In this document: in pieces, positions 18,673 through 28,080 of the stretch | Numbering within the stretch: position 1 is the stretch's first letter | How the letters are laid out: each line of letters begins with the position of its first letter | NCBI RefSeq assembly: GCF_947496195.1 | Contig: NZ_CANMBY010000002.1 | Span: forward strand, 372,001-436,000 | Direction: 5' to 3' | Length of the DNA: 64,000 bases | From: an uncultured Polaribacter sp. | GTDB taxonomy: Bacteria; Bacteroidota; Bacteroidia; Flavobacteriales; Flavobacteriaceae | Notes under the pieces: generated by a model | What the model was told of the DNA's origin: nothing | Databases searched by the model: none | What the model saw: only the letters and a program-made list of their open reading frames with translations | Translations under genes and position numbers: made by a program

Positions 18673-19221
18673 ATGAAAGAAACTTTTTATGAGTTTATAA
18701 ATTATTTAAAAAACCCTATTTTAGAAAAAGATACTAATACTACTTTAAACTATCGTTTAAAAGTATTGATTCATATGTTTTTATTTTGTGCCATTTTTGC
18801 ATCTATTATTACTCCACTGTTTACACTTTTAGAAGACTTAGGTTGGATAGATTTAGATACCCATAAAGTAGAAGAAGTTTTTAAAGATTTACCTTTTTAT
18901 GCTGTAATTTTAGTGGGTGGTATTTTAATCCCTTTTATAGAGGAATTAATGTTTAGAGCACCTATTGTATTATTTAAAAAACCAAAATCTTTTAAAATAG
19001 CTTTTTACTTTTTTGCTATTGTTTTTGGATTAATTCATATTACTAATTTCGAAATTACTTCTACAGTACTATTATTAACACCAATTTTAGTTTTACCACA
19101 ACTATTTGCAGGTTTTGCTCTAGGCTTTTTAAGAATTCGTTTTGGGTTAAGATGGTCAGTTTTTCTTCATTGCATCTACAATATTTTCTTTTTATCCATT
19201 GCTTTAATTTTTGATAGTTAG
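18673..19221 (+). CDS. CPBP family intramembrane glutamic endopeptidase
   Basis: A 182-aa polytopic inner-membrane protein of the CPBP (Abi/CAAX protease and bacteriocin-processing) family. The three family motifs are visible: E-E-L-M-F-R at about residues 90-95 (catalytic Glu pair and Arg), F-G-L-I-H at about 118, and the C-terminal H-C-I-Y-N at about 168. About five hydrophobic helices are present. The natural substrate is unknown. The next gene starts two bases after this stop, so translation is probably coupled. Confidence 0.88.
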   Translation: MKETFYEFINYLKNPILEKDTNTTLNYRLKVLIHMFLFCAIFASIITPLFTLLEDLGWIDLDTHKVEEVFKDLPFYAVILVGGILIPFIEELMFRAPIVLFKKPKSFKIAFYFFAIVFGLIHITNFEITSTVLLLTPILVLPQLFAGFALGFLRIRFGLRWSVFLHCIYNIFFLSIALIFDS

Positions 19222-19222
19222 T

Positions 19223-19987
19223 ATGAATAAAACAGAACTCAAAGAATTTTTAGACGAAAAAGTCTTACAATACAACCATCCAAAATTTATTGAGTCAGAT
19301 CCTATTCAAATTCCTCATCAATTTTCAAAAAAAGAAGATATAGAAATTTCTGCATTCTTAACAGCAACCATTTCTTGGGGTAATCGTAAAATGATTATTA
19401 ATAATGCTACAAAATTGATGAAACTTTTAGACAATGCTCCTTATGATTTTGTTCTAAATCACAGTATTAAAGATTTAGAACATCTAAATAGCTTTGTTCA
19501 TAGAACCTTTAATCATATTGATTTACAGCAGTTTATAAAGTCTATTCAACATATATACAAAAATCATGGTGGTTTAGAGGAAAGTTTATCAGTAAAAAAT
19601 AATTCAAAAACTTATCAAAAAGCCATTCACGAATTTAAATTAAAGTTTTTTGAAATTAATCACCAACAAAGAACACAAAAACATGTATCAGACCCATTAA
19701 AAAATTCTGCTGCAAAAAGAATTAATATGTTTTTAAGATGGATGGTTAGAAACGATAAAACAGGGGTTGATTTTGGTATTTGGAAAACACACAACCCTGC
19801 AAATTTATCTTGTCCTTTAGATGTACATTCAGGTAATGTCGCTAGAAAATTAAAACTTTTAAAAAGAAAACAAAACGATTGGAAAGCTCTTGAAGAACTT
19901 GATTTCAATTTAAGAAAAATGGACAAAAACGATCCTGTGAAATATGATTTTGCGCTGTTTGGATTAGGAGTTTTCGAAAAGTTTTAA
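19223..19987 (+). CDS. TIGR02757 (DUF2400) family protein
   Basis: A soluble 254-aa protein of the Bacteroidota-typical TIGR02757 family, function unknown. The frame can be read from a TTG at 19211 inside the preceding gene, but the ATG at 19223 gives the normal N-terminus M-N-K-T-E-L-K-E-F-L. Recognisable family features are F-L-T-A-T-I-S-W-G-N-R, F-L-R-W-M-V-R, and near the end C-P-L-D-V-H-S-G-N-V-A-R-K followed by the charged K-R-K-Q-N-D-W-K. The D-V-H-x-G-N-V-A-R segment resembles helix-hairpin-helix proteins, which is an impression only. It lies two bases after the CPBP protease gene. Confidence 0.85.
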   Translation: MNKTELKEFLDEKVLQYNHPKFIESDPIQIPHQFSKKEDIEISAFLTATISWGNRKMIINNATKLMKLLDNAPYDFVLNHSIKDLEHLNSFVHRTFNHIDLQQFIKSIQHIYKNHGGLEESLSVKNNSKTYQKAIHEFKLKFFEINHQQRTQKHVSDPLKNSAAKRINMFLRWMVRNDKTGVDFGIWKTHNPANLSCPLDVHSGNVARKLKLLKRKQNDWKALEELDFNLRKMDKNDPVKYDFALFGLGVFEKF

Positions 19988-20056
19988 ATAGAAACTAACA
20001 ACTTGTAAATATTTCCTTTTTTTATGATAAATTAGACATCCGAAAAATATTTTATC

Positions 20057-21541
20057 ATGAAAAAAAGCATTTTAATTCTTATTTATTTTGTTGCAATTTC
20101 TTTTTATGCTCAAGATCATAGAATACCTTTAGATACTACTGTTGTTACCACAAACTCTGTTGTAATAAAAGGTAAAACTGTACCTTATAAAGCTACAACT
20201 GGTATGCAACCTGTTTGGGATGATAATGGAACTATAATTGCATCTTTATATTATACATATTATAAGAGAACAGATGTTAAAAATGATGAAAATAGACCAA
20301 TTATTATGTCTTTTAATGGTGGACCTGGTTCTGCTTCTGTTTGGATGCATATTGCGTATACTGGACCAAAAGTTTTAAAAATTGATGATGAAGGTTACCC
20401 TGTACAACCTTATGGAGTTAAAGACAATCCAAATTCTATATTAGATGTTGCAGATATTGTTTATGTAAATCCAGTGAATACAGGATATTCAAGACCTGTA
20501 GTTGCAAAAGGTAAAAAACTCGATAAATCAAAGTTTTTTGGAATAAATGCAGATGTAAAATACTTGGCTAGTTGGTTAAATACTTTTATTACGAGAAACA
20601 ACAGATGGAAATCTCCTAAATATATTATTGGCGAAAGTTATGGAGGTACAAGAGTTATGGGGCTTGCAGCTGAATTACAAAACAGCCAATGGATGTATTT
20701 AAATGGAGTTATCATGGTATCTCCTGCTGATTATAAAGTTTTAAGAACACAAGGGTCTGTAGATTATGCTATCAACCTTCCTTATTTTACAGCAGCAGCT
20801 TGGTATCATAAGATGTTACCTAATGAGCTTCAACAAAAAGATTTATTAGAAATATTACCAGAAGCTGAAAATTATGCAATAAATAATCTTTTACCAGCAA
20901 TAGCAAAAGGTGGTTTCATCACAGAATATGAAAAAAATAAAGTTGCAGAAAACTTTGCAAAATATTCAGGTTTAAGTAAAAAGGTAATTTTGCAAAATAA
21001 TTTAGAAGTTTCTCCTGGCTATTTTTGGAAGGAATTATTAAGAGAGAAAACAGGGCAGACTATAGGAAGATTAGATTCAAGATACTTAGGCTTAGATAAA
21101 AGAGAAGTAGGTATTAGTACAGATTTTAACCCAGAAATAACTTCTTGGTTACACTCTTTTACACCTGCTATTAATTATTATATAAGAGAACATTTAAATT
21201 TTAAAACAGATGTAAAATACAATGTCTTTGGACCTGTTGGCCCTTGGGACAATAGAAATAATAATGTTAGAGAAGGATTAAGAAAAGCGATGGCACAAAA
21301 TCCATATTTAAAAGTATTAGTGCAATCTGGTTATTATGATGGTGCTACAACTTATTTTGGAGCAAAATATACCATGTGGAAAACTGACCCAAGTGGAAAA
21401 ATGAAAGATAGATTCTTTTTTAAAGGGTATAGAAGTGGACATATGATGTATCTTAGAAACGAAGATTTACAAAAAGCAAATGACGATTTAAGAATATTTA
21501 TACAAAATAGTTTGTCTAATGGTAAGGCTGCAAAATATTAA
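20057..21541 (+). CDS. S10 family serine carboxypeptidase, secreted
   Basis: A 494-aa exported serine carboxypeptidase-like protein. The signal peptide ends around S-F-Y-A-Q (residue 20). It has an alpha/beta-hydrolase fold with F-N-G-G-P-G-S-A-S at about residue 95 for the oxyanion hole, catalytic Ser194 in G-E-S-Y-G-G, Asp428 in Y-Y-D-G-A-T and His462 in R-S-G-H-M. All three catalytic residues are present in the right order, so it is probably active on C-terminal residues of peptides in the periplasm or outside the cell. The BatA-domain gene starts 4 bases after its stop, so the two are likely co-transcribed. Confidence 0.93.
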   Translation: MKKSILILIYFVAISFYAQDHRIPLDTTVVTTNSVVIKGKTVPYKATTGMQPVWDDNGTIIASLYYTYYKRTDVKNDENRPIIMSFNGGPGSASVWMHIAYTGPKVLKIDDEGYPVQPYGVKDNPNSILDVADIVYVNPVNTGYSRPVVAKGKKLDKSKFFGINADVKYLASWLNTFITRNNRWKSPKYIIGESYGGTRVMGLAAELQNSQWMYLNGVIMVSPADYKVLRTQGSVDYAINLPYFTAAAWYHKMLPNELQQKDLLEILPEAENYAINNLLPAIAKGGFITEYEKNKVAENFAKYSGLSKKVILQNNLEVSPGYFWKELLREKTGQTIGRLDSRYLGLDKREVGISTDFNPEITSWLHSFTPAINYYIREHLNFKTDVKYNVFGPVGPWDNRNNNVREGLRKAMAQNPYLKVLVQSGYYDGATTYFGAKYTMWKTDPSGKMKDRFFFKGYRSGHMMYLRNEDLQKANDDLRIFIQNSLSNGKAAKY

Positions 21542-21545
21542 TTGA

Positions 21546-23495
21546 ATGCATTTTCAAAACCCTACCATTTTTTATTTTTTATGGTTATTAATTATACCTA
21601 TAATAGTACATCTTTTTCAATTACAAAAGTTTGTAAAAGTACCATTTACAAATGTTGCTTTTTTACAAAAAATATTTCAAGAAAATAGAAAAAGTTCTAA
21701 GGTAAAAAAATGGTTGATTTTAGCTACAAGATTATTATTATTTTTATCGTTACTTTTTGCTTTTTCTCAACCTTATTTTAGTAATAAAAACACAACTAAA
21801 AATTTAACTAATTTCATTTATTTAGACAATTCTTTAAGTACAATTGCAGAGGGTGAAAAAGGAGTTTTACTAAAAAATGCAATTCAAGAAATTATAGAAA
21901 ACACATCTGCTGAAGAAACTTTTTCTTTACTTACAAATACAGAATTCTTTGAAAATTTGTCTTATGAAGAATTAAAAAATAAGTTACTCTTAGTAAAAAA
22001 TTCATCAATTTCACCTGATTTTGAGTCAATTTTACTAAAAATAAGCAAAATTCAAAATAACAAAAGTAAAGATTTACATAAGTCAATATTAATATCTGAT
22101 TTTCAGAATACTTATGAAAATATGTTTACAAATGTAACAGCTGGTTTTAGTGCAATAAAACTTAGAAACAATAAAGAAAACAACATTTCTTTAGACAGTA
22201 TTTACATTTCTAAAAACACAAACGATATTATTACTGTTAATGCAATTGTAAAAAATCAAGGCAAGAAAAAAGAAGGCATACCAATTGCATTGTATGATAA
22301 GGATAAACTAATAAACAAACAATCTTTCTCTATAGAAAATAACTCAACCACTACCCTTTCGTTTTCTTTACAAAACTCAGCTGAATTAGAAGGTAAAATT
22401 AAAATAACTTATAGCGATATTTTTCCATTTGACAACTCTAAAATATTTACTTTAAATAGAGCTAAAAAAATAAATGTTTTAAGCATTGGTAAACCAAACA
22501 AATTTTTATCAAAAATTTATGTAAAAAATGAATTTAACTTTACATTTTCTAGCCTTCAAAATTTAGATTATAACGCAATATCAAAACAAGAATTAATCAT
22601 ATTAAATGAGATTGAAAATATACCTGCAACTTTAGCAAATACTTTAGTTGATTTTTCAAATAAAGGAGGTTCAGTAGTTATTATACCAAACACTATAATC
22701 AATATTAGTTCTTATAATTCTTTTTTTAGAAAAGTATCTTCTTTTAAAATACAAACTAAAAAAACAGATTCTTTAAAAATTACATCTATCAATTACGATC
22801 ATCCAGTATTTAAAAATGTTTTTTCTAAAAAAGTTAATAATTTTCAATACCCAAGTACTAAAGAATATTTTAATAGTAATAGTAGAGATATTTCATCAAT
22901 TATTAGTTTTGAAAACAATACACCATTTATTGGACAAGTTAATAGTACTGGAAAAAAAATATACTGGTTTGCTAATAGTTTAACAGATAATATTTCTAAT
23001 TTCTCAAAGTCACCTTTAATTGTTCCTGTTTTTTACAATTTTGCAAAACTTAGTTTTAAAAACACACAACTATATTATGAAATTGGTAAAATAAACCAAA
23101 TAGATATTAATGTTAAACTCAATAAAGACGAAATAGTATCAATTAAGAATAAAAATTCATCCTTCATACCTCAACAACAAACCTATCAAAATAAAGTAGT
23201 CCTATCTTTAAATAATCTTAATTTAGAGCCTGATTACTTTTATGTAACTAATGATACAGACACCATTCAAACACTTGCTTTAAACCCACCAAAGAGTGAA
23301 AGTTTATTAGAATTTTTAGATGAAAAAACAACAAGTTTTACAAATAAAAATGTTGTGTTTTATACTTCTGTCGAAGATTATTTTAAAGAACAAAACAAAA
23401 AAAATGAAGTTCATTGGCTTTGGAAATGGTTTTTAGCTTTGGCAATTGTATCTTTGCTTTTAGAAATTTTAATTTTAAAGTTCTACAAACCATGA
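21546..23495 (+). CDS. BatA-domain membrane protein (aerotolerance-type N-terminus)
   Basis: A 649-aa membrane protein. Residues 1-80 form the BatA N-terminal domain: M-H-F-Q-N-P-T-I-F-Y-F-L-W, a helix at about 8-24, the F-V-K-V-P-F-T-N-V-A-F-L-Q linker, and a second helix at about 57-77. A large periplasmic region with a von Willebrand-like opening (I-Y-L-D-N-S-L-S) follows, then a C-terminal membrane helix at about 625-645. BatA-type proteins accompany MoxR and VWA proteins in envelope stress loci, but this is the stand-alone form common in Flavobacteriia. Its last 4 bases overlap the start of the dihydroorotase-like gene (ATGA), so translation is coupled. Exact function unknown. Confidence 0.85.
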   Translation: MHFQNPTIFYFLWLLIIPIIVHLFQLQKFVKVPFTNVAFLQKIFQENRKSSKVKKWLILATRLLLFLSLLFAFSQPYFSNKNTTKNLTNFIYLDNSLSTIAEGEKGVLLKNAIQEIIENTSAEETFSLLTNTEFFENLSYEELKNKLLLVKNSSISPDFESILLKISKIQNNKSKDLHKSILISDFQNTYENMFTNVTAGFSAIKLRNNKENNISLDSIYISKNTNDIITVNAIVKNQGKKKEGIPIALYDKDKLINKQSFSIENNSTTTLSFSLQNSAELEGKIKITYSDIFPFDNSKIFTLNRAKKINVLSIGKPNKFLSKIYVKNEFNFTFSSLQNLDYNAISKQELIILNEIENIPATLANTLVDFSNKGGSVVIIPNTIINISSYNSFFRKVSSFKIQTKKTDSLKITSINYDHPVFKNVFSKKVNNFQYPSTKEYFNSNSRDISSIISFENNTPFIGQVNSTGKKIYWFANSLTDNISNFSKSPLIVPVFYNFAKLSFKNTQLYYEIGKINQIDINVKLNKDEIVSIKNKNSSFIPQQQTYQNKVVLSLNNLNLEPDYFYVTNDTDTIQTLALNPPKSESLLEFLDEKTTSFTNKNVVFYTSVEDYFKEQNKKNEVHWLWKWFLALAIVSLLLEILILKFYKP

Positions 23496-24748
23496 GTACG
23501 CTTATAAAAAACGCTACCATTTTTGACAACTCTAGTCAATATCATCTTCAAAAAAAAGACATTTTAATTATTGATGGGCAAATTCATAAAATTGCTGAAA
23601 CCATTAAAACAGAAGACCATTTTAAAGTTATTGAATTAGATAATTTACATGTTTCTTGTGGCTGGTTTGATAGTAGTGTTTCTTTTGGTGAGCCAGGTTA
23701 TGAAGAAAGAGAAAATTTAGAAAACGGACTATTAGTAGCTGCAAAAAGTGGTTTTACTAAAGTTGCAGTTAATCCTAATACAAACCCAATTGTAGATTCT
23801 AAGTCTGATGTAGAATATTTAAAAAGTAAATCTTTTAATACAGCAACTTCTCTTTATCCTATTGGAGCATTAACACAACAAAGTAAAGGTATTGAACTTG
23901 CAGAATTGTATGATATGCAAAAATCTGGAGCCATTGCATTTGGGGATTACAACTTACCAATAGAGAATGATAATCTAATGAAAGTTGCATTGTTATATGC
24001 TCAGAATTTTGATGGTTTAGTATTAAGTTTTCCAAAAAATAATAAAATTGCAGGAGTTGGTATTGCTAATGAAGGGATAAACAGTACAAAATTAGGCTTA
24101 AAAGGAATACCTGCTTTAGCAGAACATATTCAAATAGTAAGAGATTTATTTTTATTAGAATATACAGGAGGCAAACTACATATACCAACAATTACAACTG
24201 CAAAATCTGTAGAATTAATTAAAGAAGCAAAGAAAAAAGGACTACAAGTAACTTGTAGTGTTGCTGTGCATCACCTAGCATTAACAGATGATGAATTACA
24301 TGGCTTTGATAGTCTTTTTAAAACTAACCCACCTCTTAGGTCAGAGAAAGATAGAAAAGCCCTTATAAAAGGAGTTAAATCAGGCATAATAGACTGTATT
24401 ACTTCTGATCACAACCCAATTGATATCGAAAATAAAAAAGTAGAATTTAGTCAAGCTGAAGATGGAGTTATTGGTTTAGAATCTGCATTTGGTATATTAA
24501 ATAATCTTTTAGAACTAGAAGAGTTTATTCCATTACTAACTAACAAACCAAAAAATGTTTTTGGCTTAGCAGATAATATTATTGAAGAAGGAAATAAAGC
24601 AGATATTACTCTCTTCAATCCAAAAATTGAAAGTAAATTTACTCAAGAACATATATTATCAACTTCTAAGAACAGTCCTTTTATTAATAAAAAAAGAAAA
24701 GGAGAAGTTTATGGAGTTTTTGCTAACAATCAATTAATTTTAAAATAA
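23492..24748 (+). CDS. Dihydroorotase homologue lacking the HxH metal site
   Basis: A 418-aa amidohydrolase-fold protein of the type I dihydroorotase family (pyrimidine synthesis). The frame opens at 23414, but the ATG at 23492 overlapping the previous stop gives the family N-terminus (L-I-K-N-A-T-I-F-D). The fold markers are present: G-E-P-G-Y-E-E at 66-72, N-P-N-T-N-P, T-C-S-V-A-V-H-H-L, N-P-P-L-R and the late metal Asp in S-D-H-N-P. However, strand 1 reads D60-S-S-V-S-F-G-E-P-G where active enzymes have D-x-H-V-H-x-R-x-P-G: both metal His are Ser62 and Ser64, and the substrate Arg is Gly66. It is probably non-catalytic, perhaps a scaffold like the inactive PyrC' of some ATCase complexes. 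NCBI-style annotation would still call it pyrC. Confidence 0.88.
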   Translation: MSTLIKNATIFDNSSQYHLQKKDILIIDGQIHKIAETIKTEDHFKVIELDNLHVSCGWFDSSVSFGEPGYEERENLENGLLVAAKSGFTKVAVNPNTNPIVDSKSDVEYLKSKSFNTATSLYPIGALTQQSKGIELAELYDMQKSGAIAFGDYNLPIENDNLMKVALLYAQNFDGLVLSFPKNNKIAGVGIANEGINSTKLGLKGIPALAEHIQIVRDLFLLEYTGGKLHIPTITTAKSVELIKEAKKKGLQVTCSVAVHHLALTDDELHGFDSLFKTNPPLRSEKDRKALIKGVKSGIIDCITSDHNPIDIENKKVEFSQAEDGVIGLESAFGILNNLLELEEFIPLLTNKPKNVFGLADNIIEEGNKADITLFNPKIESKFTQEHILSTSKNSPFINKKRKGEVYGVFANNQLILK

Positions 24749-24755
24749 ATTAACC

Positions 24756-25082
24756 ATGGAAAACCAAACTGTAAACGAAGGAAAAACAGCAGCTATTATT
24801 GCTTATATTACTATTTTTGGAACAATTATAGCATACATATTAAATGCTGGTAAAAAGAATTCGTTTGCTAGTTTTCATATAAGACAAATGATAGGCTTAT
24901 TTCTACTTTCTATGGTAAATAAATATGTTGTTTATGATATGCTAGGAGCAACAGCCGGCTGGATTTTTGGTGTGTTTCTATTTTTTTTATGGATAGTTGG
25001 TTTTATTGGAGCTATACAAGGTGAAGAAAAAGAAGCTCCTTTTGTTGGAGAGTACTTTCAAAAATGGTTTGCAGGAATTTAA
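24756..25082 (+). CDS. Tic20/DUF4870-family small membrane protein
   Basis: A 108-aa inner-membrane protein with three or four helices (A-A-I-I-A-Y-I-T-I-F near the start, M-I-G-L-F-L-L-S-M, W-I-F-G-V-F-L-F-F-L-W). The motif S-F-A-S-F-H-I-R-Q-M is the family hallmark of DUF4870/Tic20-like proteins (A-x-F-H-x-R-Q). Function in bacteria is not established. It starts 7 bases after the dihydroorotase-like gene and is followed 17 bases later by the esterase, so it belongs to the 20.0-25.7 kb operon-like run. Confidence 0.82.
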   Translation: MENQTVNEGKTAAIIAYITIFGTIIAYILNAGKKNSFASFHIRQMIGLFLLSMVNKYVVYDMLGATAGWIFGVFLFFLWIVGFIGAIQGEEKEAPFVGEYFQKWFAGI

Positions 25083-25099
25083 AATAATTTAAATCTTTT

Positions 25100-25738
25100 A
25101 TGAGTTTACACTATTTAGTAAGAGAACCTTTAAAAAAAACTGAAAATCCACCTCTTTTAATTTTACTTCATGGTTATGGAAGTAATGAGCAAGATTTATT
25201 TTCTTTTGCAGAAGAATTGCCTGAAGAATTTTTAATAATAAGTGCACAAGCACCCCACTCTATGGGTTTTGGAGGTTATGCTTGGTATGCTATTAATTTT
25301 GATGATGTAAATGGAAAGTTTTCAGATTTAAATCAAGCTAAATCTTCTATTGATACAATTGCCAGTTTTATTGATGAAATTAAAGCGAAGTATAACACAA
25401 ACAAAGACAAAACATTCTTACTAGGTTTTAGCCAAGGTGCCATTTTAAGTTATGCATTAAGTTTTCATTATCCAAATAAAGTAAACTATGTAATAGCTTT
25501 AAGTGGTTATATAAATAAAGATTTGCTACCAAAAGAAATAGTAAATAATATAAAAACTCAATATTATACTTCTCATGGTACTGTAGATCAAGTTTTACCA
25601 ATTGATTGGGCAAGACAATCTAAACCTTTTTTAGATAACTTAGGTTTACAAAACGTGTATTCTGAATATCCTGTAGGTCATGGAGTTGCACCTCAAAATT
25701 TTTACCATTTTAAAAATTGGATAGAAGAAAGGTTATAA
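25100..25738 (+). CDS. Alpha/beta hydrolase, phospholipase/carboxylesterase family
   Basis: A 212-aa cytosolic serine esterase of the phospholipase/carboxylesterase (PF02230-like) family. L-L-H-G-Y-G-S-N-E near residue 24 forms the oxyanion hole. The nucleophile is Ser111 in G-F-S-Q-G-A. The acid is Asp in G-T-V-D-Q-V-L-P (about residue 161) and the His is in V-G-H-G-V-A-P near residue 195. No signal peptide. Substrates are typically short acyl esters or lysophospholipids; the actual one is unknown. It ends 3 bases before the stop of the convergent DUF481 gene, with no terminator between. Confidence 0.9.
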   Translation: MSLHYLVREPLKKTENPPLLILLHGYGSNEQDLFSFAEELPEEFLIISAQAPHSMGFGGYAWYAINFDDVNGKFSDLNQAKSSIDTIASFIDEIKAKYNTNKDKTFLLGFSQGAILSYALSFHYPNKVNYVIALSGYINKDLLPKEIVNNIKTQYYTSHGTVDQVLPIDWARQSKPFLDNLGLQNVYSEYPVGHGVAPQNFYHFKNWIEERL

Positions 25739-25741
25739 TTT

Positions 25742-26500
25742 TTAGTAACTTTTTAGTGTTAAACCAAAAGTTAAAAATCTATCTTCTTGTTTTTGATTTG
25801 CTATAACAACACTTTCAAAAGTGTGTAAATAGTTTATTTTAAAATTTAAAAACTTCCAGATAGGTAATTCTAAACTAACATCTGCCTGCCACCTATAGTT
25901 ACCTCTTTGTTCTAATGAAGGTTGATAATAACTTTCGTGGTTTAATATTAATTTATCTTTAAATAAATGATATCTACCATTCATCCATATTGTTCCTCTC
26001 ATTGTATTTATTGTAGCATCTCCATTATATGAAGTGTCATTAAAATTAGTTTTTGAAAAATTTGTGTTCTCATATTCACTCGTAACCGAAAACTTTAACC
26101 AATTTTTCTTACTATTTAAAACTTGAAAAGTAACCCCTGCTCCAAACAAATACCTTAAATCTATTTCTCTTCTGAAGTTAGTACTTATAAAACCTAAAAT
26201 AAGTGGATAAATTTTTTTCTTCGGATTTAGATATAAAAAATTTAAACTTAAAATATCTTCATCTGCTTTTACCTTTCCAAACTCTTGATAGACGTAAGAG
26301 TTTTTGGTCTTAAAAACAGCATTTTCCCAAGGTTTAAAACTAATATCTGAAGTAGCTCTAAATATTATTGTTTCTACATTACCTCCTTGCCAAAAACCTG
26401 TTAATGATAATCTTGCCTTAAAGTTTAATGTATCACTTTCATTTAATTGACTAAAAACAATACTTGGAAATAGCAGTAAAACGATTATTATCTTTTTCAT
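25742..26500 (-). CDS. DUF481 family outer-membrane protein
   Basis: A 252-aa exported protein. The signal peptide is M-K-K-I-I-I-V-L-L-L-F-P-S-I-V-F-S, cut before Q-L-N. The rest is a run of amphipathic beta strands (L-S-L-T-G-F-W-Q-G-G-N, F-G-A-G-V-T-F-Q-V-L, R-W-Q-A-D-V-S-L-E-L-P) ending in S-Y, consistent with a small outer-membrane barrel of the DUF481 (YdiY-like) type. Function unknown. It lies 49 bases downstream of the hybrid kinase gene on the same strand, with its own TAnnTTTG-like box at 26525-26532. Confidence 0.75.
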   Translation of the reverse strand: MKKIIIVLLLFPSIVFSQLNESDTLNFKARLSLTGFWQGGNVETIIFRATSDISFKPWENAVFKTKNSYVYQEFGKVKADEDILSLNFLYLNPKKKIYPLILGFISTNFRREIDLRYLFGAGVTFQVLNSKKNWLKFSVTSEYENTNFSKTNFNDTSYNGDATINTMRGTIWMNGRYHLFKDKLILNHESYYQPSLEQRGNYRWQADVSLELPIWKFLNFKINYLHTFESVVIANQKQEDRFLTFGLTLKSY

Positions 26501-26524
26501 TATTTAAAAATAATTTTTAAAAGA

Positions 26525-26532
26525 CAAAATTA
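26525..26532 (-). promoter_or_regulatory. Putative -7 element of the DUF481 gene
   Basis: Reads TAATTTTG on the minus strand, a match to TAnnTTTG, 24 bases before the ATG and inside the 49-base gap after the kinase gene. No -33 TTG was found, so support is weak. Confidence 0.35.
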
Positions 26533-26549
26533 AGGAATCTTAGAAAGTA

Positions 26550-28073
26550 TTAAAGATACTTTTTAATAGTTTCTACAAATTGAACTGCAGTAAATGGTTT
26601 TGGTATAACATCTTCGAAACCAATATTTTTATAGCCTTCAATATCATCTTTAGAATTATTACCTGTTAAAGCTAAAAAAGGAGTTTTAGAATTATCTTGA
26701 TTTAATTCTTTTTTTCGTTTTATTAATTCTTCACCAGTTAAATTAGGCATATTTATGTCTAACAAAACAATATCAAACTTAGTTTTTTCTAAAGCATTTA
26801 AAGCTTCTACACCATCTTTAACCAAAGTGAAATCTGTTTTTTCTTTTGTTAAAATATGAGAAACTATAGTTAGATTTAAAAAATTATCATCGGCTACTAA
26901 AACTTTTTTACCTTCTATTGATTTGTAACCAGAGTTTTCAGAATTTTCAATATCATCTTCATCATTTTCTTTATGAATAATAAACGGAATTTCAACAATT
27001 ACTGTAGTTCCATAATTCACAAAACTATCAACTGTTATCTTACCTCCCATTTCTTGAACAAGACGTTTAACTATTGATAATCCTAAACCAACCCCTTTAT
27101 GTAATCTATTATCACTTAGTCTATTTTGCTGATATTCTTCAAACATTTTTGAAGCCTGTTCTTCTGTCATTCCTCTACCAGTGTCTTTAACACTAAAAGA
27201 AATTGTAGCTTCTTTTTTATTGTAAGAATTTACTTTAACTACTGTAGTTACAGAACCTCTAGGAGTAAACTTAATAGAATTATTTATTAAGTTGGTAACA
27301 ATTTGAATAAGCCTTACATCATCTCCTAAAACAAACTCTGGTATATCCTCAGAAACTTCAAAGACAAGCTTTATATCTAAATCATTATGACTGCTTTTGT
27401 AATTATTTTCGATCTGCTCAATTAAATCAGGTATATGTACAGGATCTTTTGCCAATTGTAATTTACCTGCCTCAACTCTTGAGAGATCTAAAATATCATC
27501 AACAATCACCTTTAAATTACGACCAGAAATGGTTAAATATTTTAAATATTCTTGAACCATTAAAGATGTCTCTTCTTTATTTATGAGTTCTGTATACCCT
27601 AAGATTACATTTAATGGATTACGAACTTCATGACTCATCATCGCTAAAAATCGAGACTTTTGTTCGTTTGCTTGATCTGCAATTTGCCTAAGTTTTACAA
27701 GTTCTTTGTTTTTACTTGCTAATTCTCTCTTTAAAAAATACAAGTCGTTTCTTCCCTGATTTAAGTAATTAACAAACTTATATACGTTTGTTCTATCATG
27801 TAGTAATACATTGATATCTGTATCATTCCTATATAAATCTAAGTCTACATTGTATTCTTTATCTTCATAGTTGATAAACATACCTTCTATAAGTAAAGAT
27901 TTTTTTAAAGGTAATGCTTCAATTGTACCAATCAAAAAAGGACAAACTTCATAAATAGATTCTCCAACAGAGAAATCATTAATAGCAAATTTACCAGAGA
28001 TAATTTCTAAGACTTTTCCTTCTAAATCTATTAAAAATTCGATGTATAAATTTTCAATTTTGGTAGGCCCCAA
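26550..28073 (-). CDS. Soluble hybrid sensor histidine kinase with C-terminal receiver domain
   Basis: A 507-aa cytosolic hybrid kinase, last gene of the GTPase operon. It starts at a TTG (28073), 7 bases after the GTPase stop; no closer ATG is in frame. Residues 1-105 are a PAS-like sensor, and about 105-140 a coiled coil rich in Lys and Glu. The HisKA domain has phospho-acceptor His148 in M-M-S-H-E-V-R-N-P-L. The HATPase domain shows N-L-I-N-N-S-I-K-F-T, D-T-G-R-G-M and G-V-G-L-G-L-S-I. The receiver domain (about 388-507) has D-D-N and phospho-acceptor Asp439 in L-L-D-I-N-M-P. No membrane helix exists, so the input is probably intracellular; the co-encoded GTPase is the obvious candidate (inference). 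Confidence 0.92.
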   Translation of the reverse strand: MGPTKIENLYIEFLIDLEGKVLEIISGKFAINDFSVGESIYEVCPFLIGTIEALPLKKSLLIEGMFINYEDKEYNVDLDLYRNDTDINVLLHDRTNVYKFVNYLNQGRNDLYFLKRELASKNKELVKLRQIADQANEQKSRFLAMMSHEVRNPLNVILGYTELINKEETSLMVQEYLKYLTISGRNLKVIVDDILDLSRVEAGKLQLAKDPVHIPDLIEQIENNYKSSHNDLDIKLVFEVSEDIPEFVLGDDVRLIQIVTNLINNSIKFTPRGSVTTVVKVNSYNKKEATISFSVKDTGRGMTEEQASKMFEEYQQNRLSDNRLHKGVGLGLSIVKRLVQEMGGKITVDSFVNYGTTVIVEIPFIIHKENDEDDIENSENSGYKSIEGKKVLVADDNFLNLTIVSHILTKEKTDFTLVKDGVEALNALEKTKFDIVLLDINMPNLTGEELIKRKKELNQDNSKTPFLALTGNNSKDDIEGYKNIGFEDVIPKPFTAVQFVETIKKYL

Positions 28074-28080
28074 ACTTATA

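Noticed and set aside
19660..19926. Minus-strand frame inside the TIGR02757 gene
   Set aside because: Fully contained in a conserved gene; no signal or motif of its own.
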